From Artocarpus heterophyllus (Eukaryota; Streptophyta; Magnoliopsida; Rosales; Moraceae): a stretch of 64,000 nucleotides of DNA. Below, piece after piece: positions 1-11,600 of the stretch. Position 1 is the stretch's first letter; every line of letters begins with the position of its first letter. The DNA lies in NCBI GenBank assembly GCA_025403435.1, contig CM046341.1, positions 17,755,460 to 17,819,459 of the forward strand, given 5' to 3'. The notes below the pieces were generated by a model, which did no database searches, was not told the origin of the DNA, and worked only from the letters and a program-made list of their open reading frames with translations. The position numbers were made by a program, and so were the translations under genes.

Positions 1-344
1 TCTTGATATTTTGTTTAAAATTGAGAAAACTTTCTCATGTTTGGAAAATTTTCTTTAACAATTTTTTTCCTCGAAACTAAAATATTTACTTTCTAAATCG
101 ACCTCAATATTGAGGTTATGATTGGGATGCAACTTCGGCATCGGTCTTTTTAAAGCATGTTGTTATGAAAAAGTGCTATACAAATAAAGAATAAGAATAT
201 ATACAGATTTATATAAAAACCTAAAACAGAAAAAACCACAAATAAAGAAGAAGACAATCACTAAACTCGAAGAAGATTACAAGGCAGCGACAATTAGGGC
301 GGCTAAAAGTCTCTAATGCTAAACCCTAATGCAATATATCATAT
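1..344. other. AT-rich intergenic DNA, no gene seen
   Basis: I see no coding frame, RNA gene or repeat boundary here. The stretch ends in the 5-bp target duplication of the Copia element that follows. Confidence 0.6.
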
Positions 345-349
345 ATAGA

Positions 350-559
350 TATTATGGGAAAGAATTGAAGAATCCCATAATTAGGAAATGAGATTTGCAG
401 ATGTTAAGGCAGAATATTTACCATTCATTTCTGATTGATTGACCATACATAGTTTCTTATAATAGTTCAAACTGATCTCCTATATATGTATATTGTCTTC
501 TCCTTTGTAATCAATTAATTCAATATACACAAAATCTTCCCATATTTAGTTTTTCTTCA
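350..559 (+). repeat. 5' LTR of Copia element
   Basis: This is the left LTR, starting TATTATGGGA and ending TTTTTCTTCA. Both LTRs of the element start with TA rather than the usual TG. The TSD ATAGA abuts it at 345-349. Confidence 0.93.
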
Positions 560-570
560 TGGTATCAGAG
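560..570 (+). other. Primer-binding site (initiator Met-tRNA type)
   Basis: TGGTATCAGAG begins at the base after the LTR. This is the standard plant Copia primer site, complementary to the 3' end of initiator methionine tRNA. Confidence 0.92.
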
Positions 571-641
571 TGACGAACTTGGTGACTCTAAAATTCTTCA
601 AAACACTTCTGCAACGCTGATCTTTTGTTAGAGCCGCTACC

Positions 642-1735
642 ATGACAGACAAAGGCAGCAATGAAACAAGATCAACATCGTCTGAGGCTACCATAGAAGC
701 ATCAGACCCTTACTCGTTACACCACTAAGATCATCTGGGCATGACTCTCATCTCCAAAGTACTTGAAGGAGACAACTACAGTACATGGAATCGGGCTATG
801 AGAATTAGTCTGAGTGCTAAGAACAAGATTGGATTTGTTACAGGTTCAATCAAACGACCACCTTCAACAGATAATAATTTTTCTTCATAGCAATGATGCA
901 ATGACATGGTGATCTTATGGTTGCTGAATTCCATTCACCCAAACATAGCAAGCAGTGTGATTTATGCTAAAACCGCAACAGAAATCTAGGCTGATCTGCA
1001 AGAACGTTTCTCACAAGGAAACGATTCAAGAATTTTTCAGATTAAATGAGACATCGTGTGACATATGCAGGGGTAGCAATCAGTCTCCGTTTATTACACA
1101 TAACTTAAAGCCTTTTGGGATGAACTTTCATCCTATCATGAGCCCTTAACCTGCTCATGTGGCTGATTGGAACAACTCAAGAAAAAGGATGAGAAGGAGA
1201 GGGTTATGCAATTTCTCATGGGATTAAACGAGAGCTATGTCGTTGTACATGGACAAATCCTGTTAATACAGCCCTTGCCCAATACACGTCAAGCTTATTC
1301 TCTTATTCTTCAATAAGAAAAGCAAGCTGAACTCTCTTTCAACTATGGAAACATGAATCACCATGCCATGCTTGCAGATCAAAACACTAAGGCAAGTCAA
1401 GCGAATCAGGTCCAAAGGAAAAAGGCGCCACTGCGTTGCTCTTATTGCAATCATGATTACCATAGCATTGAAAAATGCTATTACCTACATGGCTTTCCCA
1501 TAGGTCATAAGCTTCATGGAAAGAATGTGAAGCCTTCTAATCAACGCCAAACTGGGGCTCACAATGTAAAGGTGGAACCAAACAAGGCATTGGAGGAAGG
1601 AGGGAAATCTCTTTCAACAAATGATGGACCAAGATTCACAACCAAAGAATACAACCAATTGATGGCAATGATTCGGAAAAACAATGATGGTAATGCTCAT
1701 CATTTTGCAAATACCACAGGTATTATCACGGCATC
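642..1735 (+). pseudogene. Copia gag, degraded
   Basis: The frame opens at the ATG at 642 and reads a typical Copia gag N-terminus, including the pattern GDNYSTWNRAM followed by LSAKNKIGFV. Several in-frame stops (the first near 728) and at least one frameshift break it. The reading continues in the frame opening at 1353, which carries a CCHC zinc knuckle (C-x2-C-x4-H-x4-C, around 1437-1478) used for RNA binding in the particle. It runs on into the protease frame without a separate start, as expected for a Copia polyprotein. Confidence 0.85.
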
Positions 1736-4700
1736 ATCTCAAATTTCTCCAGTTACAACACACTCAAATTTTTGTTGGATTATTGATAGTGGAGCCACGG
1801 ATCATGTGACTTCCTCATTTGAATTGCTAAATCCAAAAGAATTGCCGAACACAACTACCACCACTTTGCCAAATGGTGGTCAGACATATATTGAATCAAT
1901 TGGTTCATTGCATATTACATCTCAAATTAAACTCAATGAAGTCCTCAAAGTTCCACAATTTTGAGTTAATTTGCTGTCAGTTAGTAAATTAACACGAGCA
2001 TTGAATTGCACAGTAATATTCTATTTTGATTTTTGTGTTGTGCAAGACACTACTACGAGGAAGACGATTGGCCTGGGCGAGCAACGTAACGGTCTCTACT
2101 ACCAACACAAGACCATAATCCAGCCTTCGCCAATGTTATCCACAAGCATTCCAATCTTTGGCACCAGCGTCTTGGGCATCCATCGTCTTGTCCTCTTTAA
2201 GTTCTTACCAAAACCAACCCTACAATTTTTTTTGATTCTAAGCATGTTTGTGAAATCTGTCCTCTTGCCAAACAAACACGTTTATGTTTTCCATCTAGTT
2301 CAATTTCTTCTTAATCACCTTTTGGACTAATTCATTGTGACATTTAGGGACCACATCAAATAAAATCTCATTCTGGGGCTCGTTTCTTTTTAACAATTGT
2401 TGATGATTATACTCGATATACTTGGATACATCTCATGAGTTTTAAATCTGAAACCCAAGGAATCCTACAGTCTTTTATTTCTTGGGTGGAAACACAATTT
2501 AATTATAGAATTAAAACTCTCCAAACCGACAATGGCACTGAAATATTTGTTATGAAAGACTATTTCCATAGTAAAGGCTTTAATTATCACACCTCATGTG
2601 CTTTAACTCCACAACAAAATGGAGTTGTTGAAAGGAAACATCGCCATTTTTTAAATGTGGGAAGGGCTCTTCACTTTCAAGCAAACCTACTATTAAAATT
2701 TTGGGGAGAAAGCATTCAAATAACTTGCTATTTAATAAACCGTTTACCCACACTTTTTCTTTCTCATAAATCTCCATATCAATTACTTCACAACAAACCA
2801 CCCACATACACTCACCTTCAGACTTTTGGATGTCTTTGCTATGCCACTAATCTTCAACCCACACATAAATTTGATCAAAGAGCACGTCTGTGCATATTTG
2901 TTGGTTATCCATTTGGTAAAAAAGGTTATCGAGTTTTTGATCAAGAAACAAACAAATTCTTTTCTTCTCGAGATGTCGTATTTCATGAACATATTTTTCC
3001 ATTTCATGCTAACCCACCAGAAGAACAATTTGATGAGGTAGTACTTCCCTTACCTTACATCTCAGAAGAACCAATCGTCACAGAAACAAGCACCCCATAA
3101 ACTGATGATCCTTCTTTATCCTCACCAGCACCTTCCACACATGAGACTATACTTGAATTTGACATTTCCAAACCACAGCCACCCCCTAACACACGCCGTT
3201 TTGATCGCATAAAACAATCAAGTGTTAAGCTTCGAAATTACCATCTCTACCACACTGCTATAGTTGGCCCAAGTCAATCTTCTTCCTCAACTGGCATGCA
3301 TCACCCGTTGTCCCGGTATGTTTCTTATGCACATCTCTCACCTAAATATCAGAATTTTGCTTATGCTATTAGTACACATGTGGAACCCATGACTTATGAA
3401 CAAGCAATATTAGATCCAAAATGGTAGGAAGCTATGAATGCAGAATTGATTGCTCTTGAACAAAACAATACCTGGACACTTACGCCACTTCCCTCTGGTC
3501 ATCGCCCAATCGGATGCAAATGCGTGTACAAGATTAAACATAATTCAGATGGAACAATTGAACGATACAAAGCCCAATTGATGGCAAAGGGCTTTACTCA
3601 ACGGGAAGGGATTGATTATAAGGAAACATTTGCACCTGTAGCCAAGTTAACTATAGTCCGTTGTTTACTTGTTGTTGCTGTTGTTCGTAATTGGTCACTT
3701 CACCAAATGGATGTCCAGAATGCTTTCCTTCATGGTGATTTGCTTGAAGAAGTCTATATGTAACTGCCACCTGGTTTTCGTTGAAAAGGGGAGACACCTA
3801 TGGTATGTCAACTCAATAAGTCATTATATGGACTCAAACAAGCCTCACGAAGCTAGTTTCATAAATTTTCTAAAAGCATTTAGCAAGTTGGTTTCCATCA
3901 ATCTAGGACCGACTTCTCACTTTTCACAAAGGTTTCTAGTAATTCTTTCATAGTTGTGCTCATTTACGTAGATGACATGATTATAGCAAGCAACGATGAC
4001 AATGCAATTGCTGCTTTCAAAAGGTTTCTCCACACAAAATTTTGTATCAAGGACCTCGGTCAATTACGATATTTCCTTGGTATTGAAGTTGCTTGGTCTA
4101 CTGGTGGTATTTCGATATCTCAACGAAAGTACACTCTCGACATTCTAGATGAAGCAGGTCTACTTGGGGCCAAACCATTGTCTACACCTATGGAAGAAAA
4201 TGTCAAACTCCTGCCCACAGAAGGAGAGCTATTAAAGAATCCATCTACTTATAGAAGGATGGTGGGACGGCTTATTTATCTTACTATTACAAGACCAGAG
4301 ATAAGTTATCCGGTTCACATTCTGAGTCAGTTTATGCAAGAACCAAGAAAGCCTTATTTAGATGTTGTTCACCACCTTTTGCAGTATCTTAAAGGTGGAC
4401 CTAGCCAAGGATTATTTTTCCCAGCCAAAGGAAATTTGCTCTTAAAGGGATTTTGCAACGCAGATTGGGCTCGGTGCTCGATCACTAGACGATCTGTGAC
4501 TGGTTATTGCGTTTGCCTTGGAAGAGCACTAATTTCATGGAAAACCGAGAAACAGACCACGATTTCAAGATCTTTACCAGAATCAGAGTAACGAGCCATG
4601 GCTTCAGTTACGTGTGAGCTTTCTTGGCTAAAGTATTTGCTGGATGACTTGCAGGTGGAGCATCAACAACCGACAAAATTATTTTGTGATAGTGAAGCAG

Positions 4701-4921
4701 CTCTCCACATTGCTACTAATCGAGTTTATCATGAACGCACCAAACATATTGAGATCCACTGTCATGTAGTTCGAGAACGAATCCAGTCAGGTGCTATAGA
4801 AATTGCTTATGTGTCATCAACCTCCCAGCTTGCAAATTTATTCACTAAGCCCCTAAGTTCGTCAAATTTTCATTCCCTACTCAGCAAGTTTGGTGTTCTC
4901 GATATACACGCACCAACTTGA
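1736..4921 (+). pseudogene. Copia pol (protease, integrase, RT, RNase H), degraded
   Basis: Domains appear in Copia order. The protease motif WIIDSGATDHVT is near 1777-1812. Integrase core residues lie in 2435-3100 (LQTDNGTE, then a PQQNGVVERKH block, then the FVGYPFGKKGYRVFD block). RT starts near 3434 ([27 protein letters not shown]), with its catalytic YVDD box intact near 3965. RNase H lies in 4450-4920, with the ERTKHIEI motif and a TKPL C-terminal block. Stops near 1964, 3100, 3427, 3763 and 4591, plus shifts around 2330 and 3780-3955, separate the pieces. No intact enzyme can be made. Catalytic boxes survive inside a broken frame, which suggests fairly recent loss of function. Confidence 0.92.
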
Positions 4922-4928
4922 GGGGGAG
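4921..4928 (+). other. Polypurine tract
   Basis: AGGGGGAG lies directly before the right LTR. This is the plus-strand primer position expected in an LTR element. Confidence 0.85.
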
Positions 4929-5138
4929 TATTATGGGAAAGAATTGAAGAATCCCATAATTAGGAAATGAGATTTGCTGATGTTCAGGCAAAATATTTGC
5001 CATTCATTTCTGATTGATTGACCATACATAGTTTCCTAGAATAGTTTAAACTGATCTCTTATATATGTATATTGTCTTCTCCTTTGTAATCAATCAATTC
5101 AATATACACAAAATCTTTCCAAATTCAGTTTTTCTTCA
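4929..5138 (+). repeat. 3' LTR of Copia element
   Basis: Same length (210 bp) as the left LTR, with about 12 substitutions by eye and no length change. It is followed at 5139-5143 by the TSD ATAGA. Confidence 0.93.
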
Positions 5139-5143
5139 ATAGA

Positions 5144-5883
5144 CATAAACAAAACCCTAATATGTGATATAACCTAATGAACATAATCATCCGCTACCAC
5201 CACAGATCTCATGAAAAGTCTCATATTTGTTCTTTCACCATAATTATAACACCGCCAGATTTTTAAGTCGGACCAAACTGAATTCAGATCACCATACTCT
5301 AACTCATCTCGTATAATTTTTAATCATTTTACACGACAACGTGAGAAACATCCCGGTGGTTTAAGGAAAATTCTGAACTCCATACGGCTGCATTTATCGT
5401 GTTTGTACTCAAAAACAAATTTCTAAAACCAATAGTCGGGACCATTCCACGTATATAGCGTCGATGTGGACATTTCTATGATCAGCAATACAGGAAATGA
5501 TATGGAAGGTCACTTAATATTTCTCCATGAACCACACGTATTATTATATAACAATAAAATCTTCTTGTTAGACCGGCCATCCTAGCTGATTAATATAAGT
5601 TTCATTATTTATCCTTTTTAAGGAACATTTTTTATTTTACCTTTTTTTTTTTTTCTTTTGGTAATCATGATGACTTCTCATATATCAAGGTTACATGCTT
5701 TTTTCCATCACAAGCGGACAACGACTTTGACCTGAGAAACACGGCACTCTGACCAGTCCGCAGATTCCCAGTAATTGTGCAATCGATTTTGCTTCATTTT
5801 CTTCTGTATGAAATAAACTCTCTCTTACTGTCTGTCTCTTTTGCCCAATCAAGCAATTCAATTAGTTGCTTGAGCTTCGAGCT
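5144..5883 (+). promoter_or_regulatory. Upstream region of the CNL remnant
   Basis: This 740-bp stretch holds no coding frame. It has a poly-T tract near 5642-5656 and one W-box hexamer TTGACC at 5727-5732, about 155 bp before the CNL start codon. W-boxes bind WRKY factors in defence promoters, but a single hexamer is expected by chance at this length. The pyrimidine-rich leader at 5805-5850 is compatible with a 5' UTR. Confidence 0.4.
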
Positions 5884-7026
5884 ATGGCGGGGCAGCTAAT
5901 TTCCAGATGCCTCCAACAGCTCCAAGTTATAGCTGTGAAAAAGCTCCAATCGACTGCGATTGAAGTAGCAGAAGAGCAAGTGAAGTTAATCAAGGATGTC
6001 GAGAAAGAAGTGGAGAAGCTCAGAAGCAATCTCACAGCAATCCAAGCTGTGCTCTCCGACGCCGAGAAACGACAGATCAATGATGTCTCTGCGAGAAATT
6101 GGTTGGACAGGCTCAAGGACGTGTCTCGCGACATTGTTAAGGTGTTGAATGAGTGGATAACGGCTCTTAACAGATCAAGATCGGTTGGAGAAGATGAACA
6201 AGAAGAAGAAGAAGAAGACGAAAGAGGTGAAAGTAGTATTGCTCGTCCTGCGAAGAAGGTATGCCGAAGCCACCTCTCTAAAATTTCTGCCTGGTTTTCG
6301 AGTACTTTTCCAGTAAATGAAGTAGGACTGCGTCGTAGCATTGCTCTTAAAGTCAAGGAATTGAATGAAAGATTAGATGCTATTGCCACCGAGAAGAGTA
6401 GATATAGTTTTAACACAACGAGCGTCGTTGAAAAGCCTGCTCGGCGAAAGACTACCTCCTTTGTTGATGTGTCCAAAGTTTATGGTCGAGATAAAGAAAA
6501 GGAAGTTTTGACGAGAAATTTGTTGAGCAAGGATGCGTTTGAGATCATTTCTATTGTGGGGACAGAGGGAATTGGCAAAACTACTCTGGCTCAACTTGTT
6601 TATAACGATCGTCAAGTTAAGGATCACTTTGACAAAAGAATTTGGCTATGTGCCGCTGATCCTTTTGACGAGACAAGGATTGCGAAAGCAATCATGGAAG
6701 CTCTTGTAGGTCGAGGCGTTGATTTAGTTGAATTGGAATCTTTACTTCAACAAATATACGCATCTATTGAAGGAAAGAGATTTTTTCTTGTAGTAGATGA
6801 TATGTGTACTGAGGGTGCAGCGAAATGGGAAATTCTGAAGGAAGTGCTTAAGAACGGTGCTCAAGGAAGTAGGATTTTAGTGACAACCCGAGATGAGGAT
6901 GTTGCGATTAAGATGGGAGCCGGAGCGAACAAGATAACCCTTGAGGTTTTGCCTTGGGAAGTTTTTGGCAGAGCTCCAATCCCAGGTTATATCCTTTATA
7001 TTACCTTTCTTTCAGCAATTATTTAG
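5884..7026 (+). pseudogene. CC-NB-ARC disease-resistance protein, truncated inside NB-ARC
   Basis: A 380-residue open frame from the ATG at 5884 (MAGQLISRC). Related CNL receptors are usually about 900-1400 residues. Residues 1-100 form the Rx-type coiled-coil region, with the pattern LTAIQAVLSDAEKRQ and then VSARNWLDRLKD. An acidic Glu-rich run lies near residues 103-118. NB-ARC starts with a P-loop GTEGIGKTT at 226-234, which binds ATP/ADP; the usual second Gly pair is altered. The kinase-2 motif is FFLVVDDM with Asp305-Asp306, and RNBS-B is GSRILVTTRDED near 328-339. The frame then ends in unrelated sequence: GLPL, MHD and all leucine-rich repeats are missing. The full protein would be a cytoplasmic immune receptor. 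This one lacks its switch and sensor parts. A short truncated product cannot be excluded, since CC-NB fragments can be expressed. Confidence 0.9.
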
Positions 7027-7469
7027 CTCTTCTTACATATAAAGTAGATAACTTCATGATCATTTTTACCCTGAAACAGGCCGGCCTAGCTAAATTGGGT
7101 GCTGATCGAGCAATGACTAGGCATCAGACGTTGGTTCTGCTCTTTTTTTTTTAACAATTTATTTTAAACCGACATTCATCAGTTGCAAGGCCTATATATA
7201 ACCGACATTCATCGGACTGCTTCTTATTTTCTAATGATTTAATAGGATTCTAGATCCAATGGTGGTTGTTTGCATAGATGATCAGATGATTAATTCTTGT
7301 TTGTTGGATGATTTTATGGTGACTACTACTAACTTGTTATGGTAAACTTGTAACAACTAATAATGGATTCTGGAGGAAAAAAAGAAGAAGCTAATAATGG
7401 ATTAGAAATATTCTGTAATCAAATGCGTTATTTCTATTAATTACAGTAGGAGACTTATGTGGTAGGATA

Positions 7470-7520
7470 GGTGTGTGTATATATGTGTATATGTGTGTGT
7501 GTATATATATATATATATAA
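7470..7520. repeat. (TG/TA)n microsatellite
   Basis: An alternating GTGTGT and TATATA run about 50 bp long. Confidence 0.9.
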
Positions 7521-7673
7521 ACTCTGAAAAAAGGGCATAATTTTTGTTGTCAGATCAAATTAAAATCAGACTAGGATCATGTTAGATCAAATCAAGTATA
7601 TGGCAATTTAACGAAAATTGATGGAAATTTAGCGGTTAAAGTTTGACCACTTTGTGTTTTTCCACTTCTTGAA

Positions 7674-7748
7674 GGTAGACGCGTTGATTTAGTTGAAATT
7701 AGATAGTTATTACTTCAACGAAATTTCAATGCGTGCACATAGAAATTT
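7674..7748 (+). pseudogene. Second copy of an NB-ARC segment (fragment)
   Basis: This stretch contains GCGTTGATTTAGTTGAA followed by a TTACTTCAACxAAAT pattern. It matches 6714-6770 of the CNL remnant, between P-loop and kinase-2, with a few differences. It is too short to code for anything. It suggests a partial duplication of the CNL, or a decayed paralogue from an NLR cluster. Confidence 0.65.
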
Positions 7749-8656
7749 CCTTAAGGCAAGTAAAGACTACATAGGATTACTTTTCTAGTGCGACAAATTA
7801 ATTATGCTGTAGAATTTTGCTCTTCCCGTGCTTTCTCAGAGGATTATTTTTCTTTTTAACTCAGCTGGATTGACCTTTAAATTGAAACTTTCCACCTAAT
7901 GTTTAGGAAGTAATTTGGAGCTTAAATACTATAACATGTAAGAGTTTTATAATGTAGCGATTAAAACTTTAGTATAGAAACTTGGGGGCGTTTGATATTA
8001 TTTTTAAAACAAATAAAAATAATATTTTTTAACAATTATGTTAAAAATATTTTAAAATTTTTACTTTAAAAAATATATAAAAATATTTTTAAAGATTTTG
8101 AGACCAAAACGAAGGGCTTCAGGCACTAAATACAAAGATGCATTATTATAGGCAGTGGAAGACAACTCAAAAAGTGCATAAAATACTTTCCGATAGCAAA
8201 AAGCTATTGAAGTACCGAAATTTACGTGGCACGAAAAATATTACAGGACCCTGTTTCAATAAAAGCAAAAAGCAAAGTATAAAAATGTAAACAACCCCGA
8301 GTATAATTAAATAACAATTCCTTGTACTCAAAAATAAAATAAAATAAAATAACAACACCGTCCAACAAAAATATGAAAAGAAAAAAAAAATCCAAATCCA
8401 ACTTGAACTAGTGTATTTCTGTTTGTTCATATAATGTACATAGCAAAACTAATAAGCAAATATGACTAAAATTAACTTGTTCTTTAGTGTTTTTCTTTAG
8501 AAAAAAAAAAGGGAAAGGTTGTGGCCTAGGATTGTAAAATTCTCTACCGATGGAGGGCACAACGAGAGCCGTTAGACTTTAATTAAACGGTGTTAAAAAA
8601 TGAGCTCATAGTTGCAAAAATAAGATCAAATGTATCCAATAGTTCTCCTCTCTTAT

Positions 8657-8690
8657 TAAAAAAAGAAAAAGAAAAAGAAAAAGAAAAAAG
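8657..8690. repeat. (GAAAAA)n simple repeat
   Basis: Several AAAAAG/GAAAAA units lie in tandem. Confidence 0.85.
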
Positions 8691-8747
8691 GCCCTCTTCT
8701 CCTTCCTTCCCTCCTCTATTGCTAGCAGCCCTATTTTTTTCCTTCCC

Positions 8748-10185
8748 TGTTAGACATGATACCCTAAAGAGTAAAATGTTGTAATATATTTTTGGAGACA
8801 TTTTATCAATAAAGAGTTTATTTATTGTTCATATACCAAATGTTGTCCTCTTTACGTTCATATTTGTTGAATGTATGATAAGCAAACAAAAGTCTAAGAT
8901 TGTTAGTTTAAACCTTTAAGAATCGTGCATATGATAGACAAATTATGTGGAATACATGAATTTTAAAGGTGATAGCCTAAATCATAAGATTCGCAATCGA
9001 GGAAATAAAGTTAGACGCTTTATTCAGGCTAGGATTGTAATGTTCTCTACATCCCTAACGGGAGATGGCTTGTCTTAGTTATCGAAGTGGGATTCCGCGA
9101 GTAGAAACATTGGTGCATTGTCATAGGTGACAATGCATTGGATTGGGACATAAAGTTGAATTGACTTGGATTAACAATTCCATTTGTGCAAATCAATTTA
9201 CTTTAGACAATCATATGTGTTGTGTCTTAATCCTAAAATGAATAATGAGCCCATATTCTTGACTTATGTCTTTTAATGTACCAAAAGGTGACATCCTGAC
9301 TTTATGATGGTATGTATACCGGTACGTTGCAGACATAACTCTTGATTGCGTAACCTATTTTTTATAAATATGGAATCCATAGCTCCTTTTGTAGAGTTAA
9401 TAATATTCTCTTATATGCGTTATCCTGTGATTGGAAAAGTGGAGCGTTCAACCATTTAGATGCACAAGTGTAACCAAATGGTGCACTGTCTTCGGATAGT
9501 ACGTTTTCCAATGGTGAGAAAATCAAACATAAGATAAAAATATTAGGGAAAATAAAATAGAATTTATCTTTAAGCCGATTATGAATATCCTACAGGGATA
9601 TGACATAGTATGATATATCATGAACACTCAGCTTATTTGAAGCTTCATAAATTTTTATATAGTTCTAGAGTGCAGCTTTAAGCTTTTAGTGGAGTAGCGT
9701 TAAAATTGATAATTATAAAATATTTATCTAGGATATTGTATTTTATAATTATAGGAGCTTAAACTATATAGGTCCATCAGGTCCCCTTTGCCAGCTTATA
9801 ATAAATCCTGTAATGATATGGCATGCTTTTCCAACAAATTGTTGACTTATGTTAAATTATTAGATTGGCTGAAATTCGATAGGATTAAATAATTCATGTC
9901 TGTTTATGAATTGAATTAATTCAAGGTAAACATGTTGAATTATTGGGATAATATTTTATTTTCTATACGATTGTCCAAATATGACTTTTTTGATCAGATA
10001 ACTTTTCTATTGGGTTATTTGAATTAAAACTGAGGCTCTATCTAAAAATCTCGAATGGGAAATAAAAGATTCTCAAGGATCATATTATCGTAAGTTCGGT
10101 AGATCAATCTGCTAGTTCAGCCTAACGATGTAGTAAGTTCGACAGGCTGATGAATAAGTTCAGACTATTGATCTAACGATAATCT
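8748..10185 (+). mobile_element. Copia-family LTR, copy A (partial)
   Basis: It starts TGTTAGACATG followed by ATACCCTAAAGAG. The same start is seen in copy B (12586, plus) and, reversed, in copy C next to Copia coding sequence (ending 30929). Similarity to the others continues through phrases such as GGAGCGTTCAACCATT to about 10185, where it stops before the TATA/R region. It is therefore a truncated LTR or one overwritten by another element. No matching TSD was found. Confidence 0.7.
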
Positions 10186-10531
10186 GATTATAAACTTTTA
10201 AATATAATTGTAAATATATTTATTTTTACTTTTAAATATTTATAAACTTAATTATTTAAAGCGATGTCTTCCCCATGGATTCGACCTCGTACTTATTGAT
10301 CTTTATTACTTGAGACGACCTGTACTTGGGTTTATTATGGGTCGTATTTTAGACTCGAACAAGTTTTTGGCTTCATAAAAAGGACTAAAAGCTGATGATA
10401 CAATTTGAATTGCATCAAATATGCTTTGTTCATGTATGGTTTGTGATTGCACTTTTATGCATATTACTTTAGATACCAAGTCATGACATACAGTATGTTC
10501 ATTAAAGTTCACAAGACTGGTAATCTAAAAT
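10186..10531. other. Unassigned repeat-like fragment
   Basis: There is no coding frame. The phrase CCCCATGGATTCGACCTCG near 10271 resembles sequence at the 3' end of several plant Gypsy LTRs (compare 17270 and 17330 here), so this is probably a retroelement scrap. Confidence 0.35.
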
Positions 10532-11600
10532 TGTAATGTCCTATCTATGTGGCCATTTCTTAACTATTTAATCTTATCTGTTAACAAATCTTATCATAAA
10601 GTACTTAGATTTGTGGGAAAAAAATTTATAAAATCGTAATAATAATTTCTTATAATATTCTCTTTTAAAACATTACTAAAACCTGAATATCATTGTAATT
10701 ATCTTATTTGAAAATTTACGTATACTTGTTATAGTAACTATTGCAACATATTAATCTTAAATAATCTAATAAAGGTTGTATGACTACAACGTTAGTTTCA
10801 AAATATACATACATAAAACTATTTAACGTGCATACATAATTTATTTTTAAACCTATTATGACAGATTTATTTGCAAGCAGTATCCATTTTCATCTCTACC
10901 ATTCGTCTGCCACTCATTACTGCCCATCAAGTGTTGCCGATAGTTTTCTTACATACAGCATGAACATAACTGAATAAGCTCACAAAACATTACTTAAATA
11001 TGTATCAAAACATGCATGAGATGATTAGGTTTCATTATGAACATGTCTTATATATCTATCTTGTCATACTTAATGGGCCTAAGTGTTTGTACTGGTTGTG
11101 CACGATCATCGGGAAATTAAGGTTGGTGAAGGTCCCTAGTGATAGATCATATACTAAACTGAATGTCTCCTCGTATGTTGAAAGGTCTAGAATCCTCCAT
11201 GTAGGTCAAGAGGTTAGTACGACATGCTTAACTTAACCTATCTTATTTTGTTTTATTCATTCTGCTTATTTTATAGTATGTATACAATATGGCACATAAC
11301 CACATATTATCATATAACATAAACATAACCATTCTTAACATAAGATAAGTACGCAATATAATTTAGTATTGCATATCATCACACAACATATAACATAATT
11401 TAAGCATGACATAACATAAACGTAACAAGTTATAGACATACGATATCTTAACACAGCATATCATGACATGACATAACATGGCATAACACTAATCATGCAT
11501 TTTCATAATTTCATAAAACATATAAAACATCTTAATTTGAGATCGTAGTTTTTATGCTATAGGCAAGATTCCTACATCCCTGGTTTCCAGAATAGGAATT
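10532..11600 (-). mobile_element. Diverged copy of the long-LTR family (3' part)
   Basis: The left edge TGTAATGTCC at 10532, followed by a GTGGCC phrase, corresponds to the edge TGTAACGACC at 60929. Two further blocks match that copy in the same order: 10880-10985 (compare 61980-62080: CCATTCGTCTGCC, CTGCCCATCAAGTGT) and 11090-11240 (compare 62230-62370). The final recognisable match is the phrase GGCAAGATTCCTAC near 11565. It is much more diverged than the copies at 31822 and 60929. The right boundary is uncertain. Confidence 0.65.

Larger units (their letters stand above)
350..5138 (+). mobile_element. Ty1/Copia LTR retrotransposon, complete structure, dead coding region
   Basis: A 4789-bp element bounded by direct 5-bp target duplications ATAGA at 345-349 and 5139-5143. 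It has two 210-bp LTRs, a primer-binding site directly after the left LTR and a purine-rich tract directly before the right LTR. The internal order is gag, protease, integrase, reverse transcriptase, RNase H, which is diagnostic of Copia. Stops and frameshifts run throughout, so it cannot move by itself. I count about 12 differences between the LTRs (about 94% identity), so it is clearly older than the chromovirus at 44299. The wording of gag and pol looks like the Ale/Retrofit type, but I hold that lineage call loosely. It lies about 750 bp upstream of the CNL start codon. Confidence 0.95.
7027..8747. other. Non-coding AT-rich stretch after the CNL remnant
   Basis: No gene is seen. A pair of similar phrases (ACCGACATTCATC) lies at about 7170-7215. 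A TG/TA microsatellite is at about 7470-7520, and an A/T-rich block with AAAATATTT-type repeats at about 8000-8100. One short CNL-derived fragment is listed separately. Confidence 0.55.

Noticed and set aside
6986..7079. Possible short intron allowing the CNL frame to continue
   Set aside because: A GT...CAG pair exists, but joining it leads to a stop within a few codons and no NB-ARC motif follows. Truncation is simpler.
10000..10512. Possible tRNA B-box near GATTCGACCTCG
   Set aside because: No A-box or cloverleaf can be formed around it. It matches the end phrase of plant Gypsy LTRs instead.
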